Below, piece after piece: positions 23,629 through 32,533 of a stretch of DNA of 64,000 nt. The stretch comes from Bartonella sp. WD16.2. GTDB lineage: Bacteria > Pseudomonadota > Alphaproteobacteria > Rhizobiales > Rhizobiaceae. The DNA lies in contig NZ_CP019781.1 in the NCBI RefSeq assembly GCF_002022505.1, forward strand, positions 744,001 through 808,000, given 5' to 3'. The translations under genes and the position numbers were made by a program. The notes below the pieces were generated by a model that was not told the DNA's origin, made no database searches, and worked only from the letters and a program-made list of their open reading frames with translations. Position 1 is the first letter of the stretch. The number at the start of each line of letters is the position of its first letter.

Positions 23629-24491
23629 TGATCAATTTTCATCCTCATGTTCACAGTGCCATTTCCCAAGCGGCACAAAGGTATAATTTACCCGAAAGCT
23701 TTCTTAAACGCGTTGCGATGATAGAAAGTGGTGGTGATCCCAATGCAAGAAATAAGAACAGTAGTGCAGGTGGGCTTTATCAATTCTTAGATTCAACAGC
23801 ACGCCAATATAAGCTGGATAACAAGTTTGACCCCCTTCAATCGATTGATGCGATGGCACGGTTTACCAAAGACAATATTCGTTATTTGCAAACAGCTTTG
23901 GGAAGAGCCCCTTCAGAAGCTGAACTTTACTTAGCACACCAACAAGGGCCAGCGGGGGCAGCAAGGCTTATTAAGAACCCCGATGCACCAGCAAGCCAAC
24001 TGTTAAGCCCCCAGGCAGTAGCCCTTAATGGTGGCCGCCCTGGTGCAACAGCAGGTGATTTTATGAATCATGTTTATCAGCTGTACAATAAAACAGCTCA
24101 ACCTCAGCAAGGGTATAGGAATGCAGTTCCAAATAATGAAGCGGTTCCACCACGTGGCATGCAAAGGCTTCAAAATATAATGCAGGGTGATCAATTGGTT
24201 GCACAGAATGCTCCATTGCAGGAGCAGGGTGGTCATGCTGATTTTCTAAAAAAAGGCGTGGCGGGTTTAACGCAGTTAATCAAAGAGAATGCGCAAAATT
24301 ATGATCAACAAATACAGTTGGCACAAAATCAAATGATGCAGCAGCCTGTGTTTGCACAAGCAGGAGCACGCCCTGCGGATTTAACGCCTTTGATTAGTCC
24401 TCGCCGCCAGCCATCTTCTTTCAATGGTCGACAAAGAGGAGATCAATTGCGCAAAGAGTTCTTAACAAGGGCAGGAGTTTATAATGTCTGA
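23628..24491 (+). CDS. Virion lytic transglycosylase
   Basis: The product has 287 aa. The N-terminal SLT domain (about 10-130) has the catalytic Glu in RVAMIESGGDPNARN, the motif SAGGLYQFL and the helix AELYLAHQQGPAGAARL. The rest is Gln/Ala-rich. It would open peptidoglycan locally during DNA injection, as gp16-like ejection enzymes do. No signal peptide is present, in keeping with delivery in the particle. It overlaps its neighbours by one base upstream and eight bases downstream. Confidence 0.85.
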   Translation: MINFHPHVHSAISQAAQRYNLPESFLKRVAMIESGGDPNARNKNSSAGGLYQFLDSTARQYKLDNKFDPLQSIDAMARFTKDNIRYLQTALGRAPSEAELYLAHQQGPAGAARLIKNPDAPASQLLSPQAVALNGGRPGATAGDFMNHVYQLYNKTAQPQQGYRNAVPNNEAVPPRGMQRLQNIMQGDQLVAQNAPLQEQGGHADFLKKGVAGLTQLIKENAQNYDQQIQLAQNQMMQQPVFAQAGARPADLTPLISPRRQPSSFNGRQRGDQLRKEFLTRAGVYNV

Positions 24492-25464
24492 TATTTATGA
24501 TTGGTCACTGACAGCGGATACAAACGCACACTCAGATGATATTATTAATTGGGCACAAGGACAGCCGCCCAGTTCTGTTAATAATAGTGCCCGTGCTATG
24601 ATGCAGCGTATACGAGAATATCTTGCAGATAATGGTGGGACAATTGAAGCAAAGTTTATTGTTAACAGTCAAGAAAAGACGACATCAATTACACTCAATA
24701 CAGTTTCTCCTATCACGGAATATAAGAATGATATTTTTATACGTTTTAGGGCCAGTGATACCAATGTTGGTGCAACAACAATAACTGTCAATAGCTTGAG
24801 TGAGAAGTCTATTTATAAAATGACTGATATAGGTGTTATATCATTAGAAGGTGGTGAGCTACAAAAGGATGGCATTTATGAGCTGATCTATAGTAACAGC
24901 ACATTAACAAGAAGTCTTGATGGTTGGTATTTATTAAACCCAACACCCAAAACACCTCCTCAGATAGAAATCTTTCCTCCTGGGTTTATTGCGACATTTG
25001 CAATGAAAGAAGTGCCAGGTGGTTGGCTTTTGTGTGATGGTGCAAGCTATGAGCGTGTAAAATATCCTCGGTTGTTCAAGGCAATAGATATATATTGGGG
25101 AGCAGATAGCGATACTACTTTTAGAGTGCCCGATTTTAGGGGGATATTTCTACGTGGTTTTGATAATGGGCGTGGTATAGATCAGGGTAGAAAATTTGCC
25201 GAAAAGCAGCAAGATAGCTTGAAAGCACATACACATGGCTGCACCATTGAAATGTCAGGGGCGCATGTGCACCAGTTTCAGTATGAGGCGTTAAGAAGAC
25301 CTGGCAGTCCTATTGGTGGAAGAAACCCTGCCTTTTATAGCCAAAATATAAGAGCAAATACAGGCTCAGCAGGTGCACACACGCATAGTGCCACGATTTC
25401 TTCAACAGGTACAGCAGAAACACGCCCTGTTAATACAACGGTTGTTTACGCCATAAAATCATAA
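24484..25464 (+). CDS. Tail fibre with tail-collar domain
   Basis: The product has 326 aa. The N-terminus IYDWSLTADTNAHSDDIINW, then PSSVNNSARAMMQRIREY is the usual baseplate- or tail-attachment start of rhizobial phage fibres. The C-terminal half has a Tail_Collar domain: PGGWLLCDGASYERVKYPRL, then DTTFRVPDFRGIFLRGFDNG, and His-rich AHTHG and AHTHS motifs that bind metal in trimeric fibre tips. It recognises the host surface. Confidence 0.85.
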   Translation: MSDIYDWSLTADTNAHSDDIINWAQGQPPSSVNNSARAMMQRIREYLADNGGTIEAKFIVNSQEKTTSITLNTVSPITEYKNDIFIRFRASDTNVGATTITVNSLSEKSIYKMTDIGVISLEGGELQKDGIYELIYSNSTLTRSLDGWYLLNPTPKTPPQIEIFPPGFIATFAMKEVPGGWLLCDGASYERVKYPRLFKAIDIYWGADSDTTFRVPDFRGIFLRGFDNGRGIDQGRKFAEKQQDSLKAHTHGCTIEMSGAHVHQFQYEALRRPGSPIGGRNPAFYSQNIRANTGSAGAHTHSATISSTGTAETRPVNTTVVYAIKS

Positions 25465-25476
25465 GGTTTTTTACAG

Positions 25477-25737
25477 ATGATCAATAATCCATCGGCAATT
25501 GATGAGATTGCCGACACAGGGCAGATTCGTGTTCTTTTTTATGCAAGTCATAGATTAGTCCATGCGCCATTAAATAAGGTTCTTGATAAGGTCAAAGACG
25601 ATATTCAGCATGATCTTTCAAACACTCTTATAGCTTATCAAAAAGAGACAAATAAACGCATTGAGGCTTTGCAAGAAGCTATTGATGAATTGCGTTTGCA
25701 ACTTGTCAATCTAACACATCCCGAAGATACAAATTAA
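25477..25737 (+). CDS. Small tail-associated protein
   Basis: The product has 86 aa. The C-terminal half is a coiled coil (YQKETNKRIEALQEAIDELR). It lies between two fibre genes in the late operon, so a fibre assembly or trimerisation role is possible. The family is not recognised. Confidence 0.55.
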   Translation: MINNPSAIDEIADTGQIRVLFYASHRLVHAPLNKVLDKVKDDIQHDLSNTLIAYQKETNKRIEALQEAIDELRLQLVNLTHPEDTN

Positions 25738-25750
25738 GGAATTCAAAGCG

Positions 25751-26035
25751 ATGCCTATTCCCTATCACACACACAAGTTTGAAATTGAACCAGCAACAAA
25801 TAAGGAAGTCAAAGAAGGTGTTTTAGACAGTAAAGTTGTTGCACCCTCTTCATTGGGCAGTGCAGCGGCTTATTCTGTGGGTTATTTTGCGACTGCTGCT
25901 CAAGGAAAGAAAGCTGATGAGGCCGTTGCAAAAAGAGATGTTGGAGCACTTGCTTACAAAGATACGGTTACAGTTAATGATATAAGCACAAGTGGTGATC
26001 CTAGTGAGAATACAGTTCTATCGGGTACTGGCTGA
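25751..26035 (+). CDS. Tail fibre N-terminal fragment, ended by in-frame TGA
   Basis: The product has 94 aa, beginning PIPYHTHKFEIEPATNKEVK, and resembles the start of a fibre protein. The stop TGA at 26033-26035 is followed, in the same frame, by ten more codons and then the ATG of the Gly-rich protein. A TGG in place of TGA would join them into one 676-aa fibre (SGTG-W-IKLSPLGIGDM). This looks like a nonsense mutation of a once continuous gene. Confidence 0.6.
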   Translation: MPIPYHTHKFEIEPATNKEVKEGVLDSKVVAPSSLGSAAAYSVGYFATAAQGKKADEAVAKRDVGALAYKDTVTVNDISTSGDPSENTVLSGTG

Positions 26036-26065
26036 ATAAAGCTATCGCCTTTAGGAATTGGTGAT

Positions 26066-27781
26066 ATGAGTGCTGCTATTTATGATCCTACTCATGTGAG
26101 GTCAGATGCCTTTTCTATGGAGAATATGACTGAAGGTGATACAAAAAAGATTTTGACTGCAGAAGAAAGAGTAAAGCTACAGTGGATAAGTTCTGAATGC
26201 CCTACAATAGAAAAATGGAAGAAGGCAGATGAGGATATCAATTATCCTATATCTCCTGCTGATCTTAAAGGCACCATCACTCATTTTGCATTATCAAAAC
26301 CTCTTGCGATGTCAAAATCAGTTTATGATCCAGATAAAATAGCAAAGGATGTTTTTGCTATGGATCATATGAAAGAGGGGGAGAAACACCTTATCCTAAC
26401 GCCTCAAGAACGTATTCAGATTACAAAGGTTAATCAAATTGAAGAGGTTGCACAGCAAGCACAAACAACAGCTCAATATGGGGTCAATGTAGCAAATGAA
26501 GCTAAAAAGACTGCGGAGAGTGCTTTAAGCACAGCAAAGGATGCGCAAAGCACTGCTGATAAAGCGCAAGGTACTACCGATAAGGCACAAAAAGCAGTTG
26601 ATCTCATTCCCCCTCTTGAAAAGCAAGACTGGATTGATGGTATCAAAGCAGAAAATGCACTGATATCACCGGCTCATTTGGTTGCTTCTATTAAAGCAAA
26701 TAGTGGCGGCAGTAGTGGGGGCAGCAGCAATAGTGTGGGTGTAGGTGTTAGCAAACCTATTGAGATTTTCATGACGGAAAGTGGGGAAATTGCATGGCCA
26801 GAAGGGACCACTGAAGATACCGAGCTTGAAATATGGGCTTGGGGTGGTGGTAATGCTGGTGATGATAATGCTCGTCATGGTGGTGCTGGTGGGTGTTGTG
26901 CATATGTGAGAACAAAGAAAAAGTTTCTTGGCAACAATACAGTGACTATCGGCAAGGGTGGGAAAACAGCTACGAATAATCGTATCAGAGGAGAGGATAC
27001 AAAAGTTGGTCAATTTATTACGGCTTTCAGTGGTGACGGTAATATTTTCCAAGGTGGTATTGATGGTGCTAAGGGCGATGACGGAGCTGATGCAAAGGAT
27101 GAAAATGGTGTTGGGGGGCGTGGCAATACTGGTAAAGTTGGTAGGATAGGTGGATTTGGCGGGCGTGGAGGGCAAGGGGGTAAAGGCGGTGACAATGGTA
27201 CTGGCGGTGTTGGAGGAGATGGGGGATGGGGTGGCGATAATTTTTTAAGGAGTGGCGGTCAGGGTGGTTTGGGTGGAAAAGGTGGGCGTGGCGGTACTGG
27301 GGGAAGAGGGGGTAATGGAGGTCGTGGGGGTGAGTGTATATATGATTGTGGTGGGTCTGGTGGCAATGGCGGCAATGGCGGTGAGGGAAGTCCTAACGGC
27401 AAAAGCGGTGATGGAGGTCGTGGGGGGCATGGTGGCAATAGTATGTGGGGCGGTGGCGGAGGGGGTAGTATCGGAGGAGAAGGAGGTGATGGTAATGTTG
27501 GAGGCACTAAAGGAATTGGTGGCAAAGGCGGTAATGGTGGTGTTGGTGGAAACAGTATTTATGGCGGTGCAGGTGGAGGTGGTTTAGGCGGTAAAGGTGA
27601 GCAGAATGGTAATGATGGCGTTGGCGGACGTGGGGGACATAGCATGTGGGGTGGTCATGGTGGACGAGGGAGTGTTGGTTATTATGGTGGTGGCGGTGGA
27701 TATTTTCCCGGAAAAGATGCGACATCTTCATCAAGCGGTGCTGGGGGAGATGGTGCTGTATTAATTAAAGTATATTTATAG
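26066..27781 (+). CDS. Glycine-rich tail fibre or adhesin protein
   Basis: The product has 571 aa. Residues 1-120 hold two copies of a module: AAIYDPTHVRSDAFSMENMT and SKSVYDPDKIAKDVFAMDHM, each followed by a variant of ILTAEERVKL. A coiled-coil segment follows (AKKTAESALSTAKDAQSTAD). Residues 255-570 are nearly half Gly, with GGxGG repeats and the end GAGGDGAVLIKVYL, like Gly-rich phage tip domains that pack as polyglycine helices. It probably binds the host surface. It is in frame with the preceding fragment. AGGA about 11 bases upstream may allow separate initiation. Confidence 0.7.
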   Translation: MSAAIYDPTHVRSDAFSMENMTEGDTKKILTAEERVKLQWISSECPTIEKWKKADEDINYPISPADLKGTITHFALSKPLAMSKSVYDPDKIAKDVFAMDHMKEGEKHLILTPQERIQITKVNQIEEVAQQAQTTAQYGVNVANEAKKTAESALSTAKDAQSTADKAQGTTDKAQKAVDLIPPLEKQDWIDGIKAENALISPAHLVASIKANSGGSSGGSSNSVGVGVSKPIEIFMTESGEIAWPEGTTEDTELEIWAWGGGNAGDDNARHGGAGGCCAYVRTKKKFLGNNTVTIGKGGKTATNNRIRGEDTKVGQFITAFSGDGNIFQGGIDGAKGDDGADAKDENGVGGRGNTGKVGRIGGFGGRGGQGGKGGDNGTGGVGGDGGWGGDNFLRSGGQGGLGGKGGRGGTGGRGGNGGRGGECIYDCGGSGGNGGNGGEGSPNGKSGDGGRGGHGGNSMWGGGGGGSIGGEGGDGNVGGTKGIGGKGGNGGVGGNSIYGGAGGGGLGGKGEQNGNDGVGGRGGHSMWGGHGGRGSVGYYGGGGGYFPGKDATSSSSGAGGDGAVLIKVYL

Positions 27782-27796
27782 AAATGGAATGAAACG

Positions 27797-28462
27797 ATGG
27801 CACGAAGGATTAGTAAAAACTGTTTAAATTGTTTAAAAAAATGGGAAGGCTTGCGATTAAATGCTTATCAAGATGCATCTGGTGTTTGGACCATTGGGTA
27901 TGGTCATACCGGAAAAGCTGGTAAACCATTTGTTGTTGAAGGTATGACGATTACCAAGCAAAAAGCTGAAACTATACTTTTAACTGATTTGCAAAAATAT
28001 GAAGCAGCAGTAGAAAAAGAGGTTTGCGTTGATTTAAATGATGAACAGTTTGGGGCTCTGGTTTCATTTTGTTATAATGTTGGTGTGAATGCTTTTCAGC
28101 GTTCTACCTTACTTAAAAAGCTTAATAAAGGGGATTATGAAGCTGTACCGGCTGAATTACAAAAATGGACAATGGCAGATGGCAAACGTTTGAAAGGTTT
28201 AGTTCACAGGCGTGCTGCTGAAGCGGGGTTATGGGCAACGAGTGCTTATGTTTCTTCTAATTATCAAGCAGTAGAAGCAAAAGAATCAACAGGTGCTTTT
28301 AAAGTAGAAATGTTAGCGCCTATCATTGGGTCTTTTTCAGGACTTGGAGGATTACTTGCTGGCAATGGTCCAGTTCAGTGGGCTTTTGCGGCAATTATGG
28401 TTTTAGCAGCTTGTGTCGGTATTGCGTTTGTTGCTCAACGTTTTTGGGAGCAACGGCTGTGA
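27797..28462 (+). CDS. Endolysin, GH24 lysozyme with C-terminal membrane helix
   Basis: The product has 221 aa. The T4-type lysozyme triad is in place: Glu of KKWEGLRL (about 17), Asp of YQDASG (about 26) and Thr of WTIGYGHT (about 32). Residues 145-221 add a linker and a hydrophobic segment (VQWAFAAIMVLAACVGIAFV), so the enzyme is probably membrane-tethered. It hydrolyses the sugar backbone of peptidoglycan for lysis. The final bases overlap the next start (GTGA). Confidence 0.9.
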   Translation: MARRISKNCLNCLKKWEGLRLNAYQDASGVWTIGYGHTGKAGKPFVVEGMTITKQKAETILLTDLQKYEAAVEKEVCVDLNDEQFGALVSFCYNVGVNAFQRSTLLKKLNKGDYEAVPAELQKWTMADGKRLKGLVHRRAAEAGLWATSAYVSSNYQAVEAKESTGAFKVEMLAPIIGSFSGLGGLLAGNGPVQWAFAAIMVLAACVGIAFVAQRFWEQRL

Positions 28463-28686
28463 TTTGGTGGGGAAAGAAATATTTGTTGATGGTGGCGGCG
28501 GCTTTTGCCGCTTTTTTTGTAACTTTAGCTAAGATTTTTCGGTTTGGCAAAAAAGCTGAGCAACGCAAACGAACTGAGAAAACTTTAAAAATAGCTATAA
28601 CACGGTTTGAAGTAGAAGATGAAGTTAACAAGAAAAGTGATGTGGATATACGCTCTGATCTGTCTGAGTGGGTGCGTAAAGAATGA
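28459..28686 (+). CDS. Rz-like inner-membrane lysis protein
   Basis: The product has 75 aa from GTG 28459, which overlaps the endolysin stop. One N-terminal membrane segment (YLLMVAAAFAAFFVTLA) is followed by a charged helical domain (EQRKRTEKTLKIAITRFEVE). That is the layout of an i-spanin, although it is short. The next gene, starting inside this one in another frame, encodes a lipoprotein like Rz1. Together they would fuse inner and outer membranes at lysis. A holin role is the alternative. Confidence 0.6.
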   Translation: MIWWGKKYLLMVAAAFAAFFVTLAKIFRFGKKAEQRKRTEKTLKIAITRFEVEDEVNKKSDVDIRSDLSEWVRKE

Positions 28687-28831
28687 CTATGTTTCTTGCC
28701 TAGGATGGATGCCAATTTATTTAGGTAAGCAAGACTACGATGGCATCAGTTCAAATTTAGCACGAGACATTTTAAAACATAATGAAAACGGAAAACGTTC
28801 TTGTGGATGGAAACCTATTAACACAAGTTAA
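28619..28831 (+). CDS. Rz1-like outer-membrane lipoprotein (o-spanin)
   Basis: The product has 70 aa. The signal peptide MKLTRKVMWIYALICLSGC ends in a lipobox with Cys at 19. The mature part, with CLGWMPIYLGKQDYDGIS, then LARDILKHN and CGWKP, matches a small lipoprotein family found after Rz genes in proteobacterial phages (W-x-P-I-Y, D, HN, CxW). Its start lies within the Rz-like gene (68-bp overlap), the classic embedded Rz/Rz1 arrangement. It is the last gene of the prophage in this window. Confidence 0.7.
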   Translation: MKLTRKVMWIYALICLSGCVKNDYVSCLGWMPIYLGKQDYDGISSNLARDILKHNENGKRSCGWKPINTS

Positions 28832-28944
28832 AGGTGATTTATAAGGGTAAGTTGCAAAATCCTATTCCCTAACCTGGTTATTTTATCCCTAACCTTAAAA
28901 AAATATTAATAAAATCAATGGGTTATAGGGGTAAAAAAGGCATA

Positions 28945-29020
28945 TGGTGGGCAATGAGAGACTCGAACTCCCGACATCCTCGGTGTAAACGAGGCGCTCT
29001 ACCAGCTGAGCTAATCGCCC
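28945..29020 (-). tRNA. tRNA-Val (anticodon TAC)
   Basis: A full cloverleaf of 76 nt reads GGGCGAT... to ...ATTGCCC plus A and an encoded CCA. The anticodon arm CCTCG/CGAGG holds loop TTTACAC, giving anticodon TAC for Val. D-arm GCTCAGCTGG and T-arm GTTCGAGTC are normal. The 3' end points at the prophage boundary, which makes it a candidate attachment site. Confidence 0.95.
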
Positions 29021-29214
29021 AATCAATGATTTGTCATTGAACGAAAGCTTTTTAAGAAAAATTTTATTTAAACGCAAGAATAAAAGATATTTTTGTTTGA
29101 TATTTTTTAAAGGATGCTAAATTTTTATTTTTTTTGAAAAAAACGCATTAAGAATGCTTGACAGAAACGAATGAACCTCTTACACCAGCTGAACAATTGG
29201 TTCGAAAGAAATGC

Positions 29215-29291
29215 GCGGGTGTAGCTCAGTTGGTTAGAGTGCTGGCCTGTCACGCCGGAGGTCGCGGGTTCGAGCCCCGTCACTCGCGCCA
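29215..29291 (+). tRNA. tRNA-Asp (anticodon GTC)
   Basis: A full cloverleaf of 77 nt has acceptor GCGGGTG/CACTCGC, discriminator G and an encoded CCA. The anticodon stem GGCCT/CGCCG region holds loop CTGTCAC, giving anticodon GTC. T-arm GGTTCGAGCC is standard. Confidence 0.95.
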
Positions 29292-29602
29292 TTTTATAGC
29301 ATCTTCCTAATTTGCTTTTGTAGTGTACACATTTCATTCGCAAAGTATTAAAATTTAGTGTTGGCTATAAAAATCTTTTTAACATCTCAATTTTTTTCCT
29401 TTATTTATATAGTTTATGTGAATAGGGGCTTGCGTCTTTTTTCGCACTGCTGTACCTATATTAATAAGAAAAAATTGCACGGCATGCCTTTTGAAGCTGT
29501 ACGAGCGGGAGTAGCGGGATAATTATGATAATTTATGTGCTTATCTAAACAATATCAAATAATCACGTTATTTTGGGCATTCTATTAAAGCGGAAGAAGA
29601 TG
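29292..29602. other. Gap between tRNA-Asp and nuoA
   Basis: This AT-rich region presumably holds the nuo operon promoter. A TATATT lies in 29457-29462, but I see no well-spaced -35 partner. No reading frame with a ribosome site is visible. Confidence 0.4.
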
Positions 29603-29968
29603 ATGACTCATTTGTTGAGTTCTTACTTACCAGTATTAATTTTTATTGTTGTTTCAGCAGTTATTGCGGGAGCTCTTTTAATTACGCCTTATATTGTAGC
29701 TTATCGTGCTCCTGATCCTGAAAAATTATCAGCTTATGAATGCGGGTTTAACTCTTTTGATGATGCCCGCATGAAATTTGATATTCGGTTTTATTTGGTT
29801 TCAATTTTATTTATTATTTTCGATCTTGAAATTGCTTTTCTTTTTCCTTGGGCTGTTTCGTTTGGCTCAATAGGTATGATGGGTTTTTGGTCAATGATGA
29901 TATTTTTAACAATTTTGACTGTTGGATTTATATATGAATGGAAAAAGGGGGCTCTTGAATGGGATTAA
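29603..29968 (+). CDS. nuoA: NADH-quinone oxidoreductase subunit A
   Basis: The product has 121 aa with three membrane helices. The conserved loop [20 protein letters not shown] contains the quinone-site Cys region of NuoA. It is part of the membrane arm of complex I near the quinone chamber. ATG 29603 is chosen because GGAAGAAG precedes it and the length matches alphaproteobacterial NuoA; ATG 29600 is also possible. It begins the nuoA-N operon and overlaps nuoB by 10 bp. Confidence 0.93.
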   Translation: MTHLLSSYLPVLIFIVVSAVIAGALLITPYIVAYRAPDPEKLSAYECGFNSFDDARMKFDIRFYLVSILFIIFDLEIAFLFPWAVSFGSIGMMGFWSMMIFLTILTVGFIYEWKKGALEWD

Positions 29969-30540
29969 TATTAAATAATTCAACAATTGTAACTCCAAAG
30001 TCAAAAGAGTTGACGGGGGTGGATACTGGTGAATTGATAAGTTCTCATGATAAATTTTTTCATGATATAAATGCTGAATTGTCTGATAAGGGGTTTTTAG
30101 TAACCTCAGCAGATGCTTTAATAACTTGGGCACGTACTGGCTCATTGATGTGGATGAGTTTTGGTTTAGCCTGTTGTGCTGTTGAAATGATGCAATGTTC
30201 GATGCCTCATTATGACAATGAGCGTTTCGGATATGCACCGCGTGCTTCACCTCGTCAATCAGATGTGATGGTGGTTGCTGGTACTCTAACCAATAAAATG
30301 GCGCCTGCTTTACGTAAAGTTTATGATCAAATGCCTGAGCCGCGTTATGTGATTTCCATGGGATCGTGTGCAAATGGTGGTGGTTATTATCATTATTCTT
30401 ATTCAGTTGTGCGTGGATGTGATCGCATAGTGCCGGTAGATATTTATATTCCAGGGTGTCCTCCTACAGCAGAGGCGTTACTTTACGGTATATTATTGTT
30501 GCAGAAGAAAATCCGCCGTACTGGATCTATAGAGCGATAG
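29959..30540 (+). CDS. nuoB: NADH-quinone oxidoreductase subunit B
   Basis: The product has 193 aa. It carries cluster N2, the last 4Fe-4S centre before quinone, with ligands in [10 protein letters not shown] (the tandem Cys pair), [20 protein letters not shown] and the final [11 protein letters not shown]. It sits in the connecting arm of complex I. Length and start agree with family members. Confidence 0.96.
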   Translation: MGLILNNSTIVTPKSKELTGVDTGELISSHDKFFHDINAELSDKGFLVTSADALITWARTGSLMWMSFGLACCAVEMMQCSMPHYDNERFGYAPRASPRQSDVMVVAGTLTNKMAPALRKVYDQMPEPRYVISMGSCANGGGYYHYSYSVVRGCDRIVPVDIYIPGCPPTAEALLYGILLLQKKIRRTGSIER

Positions 30541-30553
30541 AGGCTTTAGGATA

Positions 30554-31162
30554 ATGTTTGAATCATTAAATGAGCTTTCTACCTATTTGAAAAATCAATT
30601 AGGGGATAAAGTGGAAGAAAGTGTTCTTGCGTTTGGCGAATTGACGATTGTGTCACGTCTTGATGCGATTACTGATGTCTTAATGTTTGTGCGTGATGAT
30701 TCTCGCTGCCAGTTTGTTAATATTACAGATATTAGCGGTGTTGATTATCCTTCTCGAGACAAACGTTTTGATGTCTCTTATCAATTGTTATCTCCTCGTC
30801 ATAATTTACGGCTTCGTGTTAAAGTACGGACTGACGAAAATGTACCGATTCCCTCTGTATGCTCGATTTATTCTGGAGCAGAGTGGTATGAACGTGAAAC
30901 GTACGATATGTATGGTATTTTATTTTCTGGTCATCCAGATTTGAGACGTATTCTAACTGATTATGGATTTGAAGGGTATCCTCTACGTAAAGATTTTCCG
31001 GTGACAGGATTTGTGGAATGTCGTTATGATAATGAAGTTAAGCGAGTAATCTATGAGCCTGTTGTTTTGCGGCAAGAAATGCGTAATTTTGACTTTCTTT
31101 CACCTTGGGAAGGTGCTGAATATATTTTGCCGGATGATGAAAAGATAAACGGCGAAAAATGA
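30554..31162 (+). CDS. nuoC: NADH-quinone oxidoreductase subunit C
   Basis: The product has 202 aa. Its 30-kDa subunit signature is [20 protein letters not shown] followed by [17 protein letters not shown]. It is a structural part of the peripheral arm next to NuoD. It is separate from nuoD, as in other alphaproteobacteria; E. coli has a fused nuoCD. A 33-codon reading frame fills part of the gap before nuoD. Confidence 0.95.
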   Translation: MFESLNELSTYLKNQLGDKVEESVLAFGELTIVSRLDAITDVLMFVRDDSRCQFVNITDISGVDYPSRDKRFDVSYQLLSPRHNLRLRVKVRTDENVPIPSVCSIYSGAEWYERETYDMYGILFSGHPDLRRILTDYGFEGYPLRKDFPVTGFVECRYDNEVKRVIYEPVVLRQEMRNFDFLSPWEGAEYILPDDEKINGEK

Positions 31163-31238
31163 TATTAGAACTAATAAGAATAATATTGAAACGGGCAGAT
31201 TTTAGATGATTAATGTTTTTCAAGTAGGGAGGGCATAA

Positions 31239-31340
31239 ATGTCTGCATGTAATAAGCCGCTATCTTGTATTTTGCGATATGGTAAGCAAAACTTTATTGA
31301 CGTTCAATTAGGAACGTATTTTGAAAGAGCATGGAGTTGA
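31239..31340 (+). CDS. 33-aa reading frame between nuoC and nuoD
   Basis: The ATG has AGGGAGGG five bases upstream, an excellent ribosome site. The product, [20 protein letters not shown] and 13 more residues, has no recognised family. Its stop lies two bases before the likely GTG start of nuoD, so its translation could be coupled to nuoD. It may be a leader peptide or a chance frame. Confidence 0.4.
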   Translation: MSACNKPLSCILRYGKQNFIDVQLGTYFERAWS

Positions 31341-31342
31341 TT

Positions 31343-32533
31343 GTGGCTGAGGTCAATGTCCGGAACTTTAATATTAATTTTGGTCCTCAACATCCTGCGG
31401 CGCATGGTGTTTTGCGTATGGTTCTCGAGTTGGATGGTGAAGTTGTTGAACGTGTAGATCCGCATATTGGGTTATTGCATCGTGGTACTGAAAAGTTGAT
31501 GGAAACGAAAACGTACCTTCAGGCGTGCCCTTATTTAGATCGTTTGGATTATGTTGCTCCTATGAATCAGGAGCATGCCTTTGTGCTTGCTATTGAAAAA
31601 TTATTGGACATTGAAGTTCCTAAACGAGGACAGTTAATTCGTGTTCTGTTTTCTGAAATTGGACGTATTCTTAATCATTTACTTAATGTGACAACACAAG
31701 CGATGGATGTTGGTGCTCTAACACCACCGCTTTGGGGATTTGAGCAGCGTGAACGTTTGATGATTTTTTATGAACGTGCATGCGGTGCACGGCTTCATGC
31801 TAATTATTTTCGTCCTGGTGGTGTGCATAGAGATTTGCCGGAATCTTTAATTGAAGATATTGGTAATTTTATTGATCCATTTCTTGTTGCTCTTGGTAAG
31901 CTTGATGCGCTTATAACGCCAAATCGAATTTTTAAGCAGAGAAATGTAGATATTGGAGTGGTGAGCAGCGATGAGGCTTGGGCTCGTGGTTTTTCTGGGG
32001 TAATGATTCGCGGTGCTGGTGTGCCATGGGATTTGCGTAAAAGTCAGCCTTATGAATGTTATGATGAAATGGAATTTGATATTCCTGTTGGTAAAAATAG
32101 CGACTGTTACGATCGTTATCTTATCCGTATGGAAGAAATGCGTCAATCAGCAAAAATTATGCGCCAATGTGTAAATCGTTTGCTTAGTACTGAAAAAAAT
32201 GGACCAGTTTCAAGTTTGGACCATAAAATTGTGCCACCAAAACGTAGTGAAATGAAAAATTCAATGGAAGCACTTATTCATCATTTTAAACTTTACACGG
32301 AAGGGTTTCATACTCCTCCTGGCGAAGTTTATGTTGCTGTAGAGGCGCCAAAGGGTGAATTTGGTGTTTATCTTGTTTCTGATGGAACAAATAAGCCTTA
32401 TCGGGTTAAATTACGTGCTCCTGGTTTTGCTCATCTTCAGGCTATGGATTTTTTAACTCGGGGTCATATGCTTGCAGATGCAACAGCTATTTTAGGTTCA
32501 ATTGATATTGTTTTTGGGGAGGTTGATCGCTAA
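31343..32533 (+). CDS. nuoD: NADH-quinone oxidoreductase subunit D
   Basis: The product has 396 aa. Key features are [18 protein letters not shown] with the quinone-binding HPAAHG loop, and the conserved [12 protein letters not shown] and [12 protein letters not shown]. It forms the quinone pocket with NuoB. GTG 31343 is chosen over ATG 31331 because a GGAG lies upstream of it and homologous proteins start [13 protein letters not shown]. It overlaps nuoE by one base (TAATG). Confidence 0.95.
   Translation: MAEVNVRNFNINFGPQHPAAHGVLRMVLELDGEVVERVDPHIGLLHRGTEKLMETKTYLQACPYLDRLDYVAPMNQEHAFVLAIEKLLDIEVPKRGQLIRVLFSEIGRILNHLLNVTTQAMDVGALTPPLWGFEQRERLMIFYERACGARLHANYFRPGGVHRDLPESLIEDIGNFIDPFLVALGKLDALITPNRIFKQRNVDIGVVSSDEAWARGFSGVMIRGAGVPWDLRKSQPYECYDEMEFDIPVGKNSDCYDRYLIRMEEMRQSAKIMRQCVNRLLSTEKNGPVSSLDHKIVPPKRSEMKNSMEALIHHFKLYTEGFHTPPGEVYVAVEAPKGEFGVYLVSDGTNKPYRVKLRAPGFAHLQAMDFLTRGHMLADATAILGSIDIVFGEVDR

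Noticed and set aside
26690..27720. CRISPR-like or satellite repeat
   Set aside because: The repeats are irregular, have no constant spacers and encode Gly repeats in one long frame.
27245..27734. Long minus-strand frames rich in Pro or Thr opposite the Gly-rich gene
   Set aside because: They are shadows of GGN codons: reverse complements of Gly repeats read as Pro, Thr or His. No ribosome site or independent support.
28895..29077. Minus-strand frame with RLAQLVERLVYTEDVGSSSL
   Set aside because: This is the well-known spurious translation of a tRNA gene, here tRNA-Val.
29125..29343. Minus-strand frame with ARVTGLEPATSGVTGQHSNQ
   Set aside because: It is the spurious antisense translation of tRNA-Asp.
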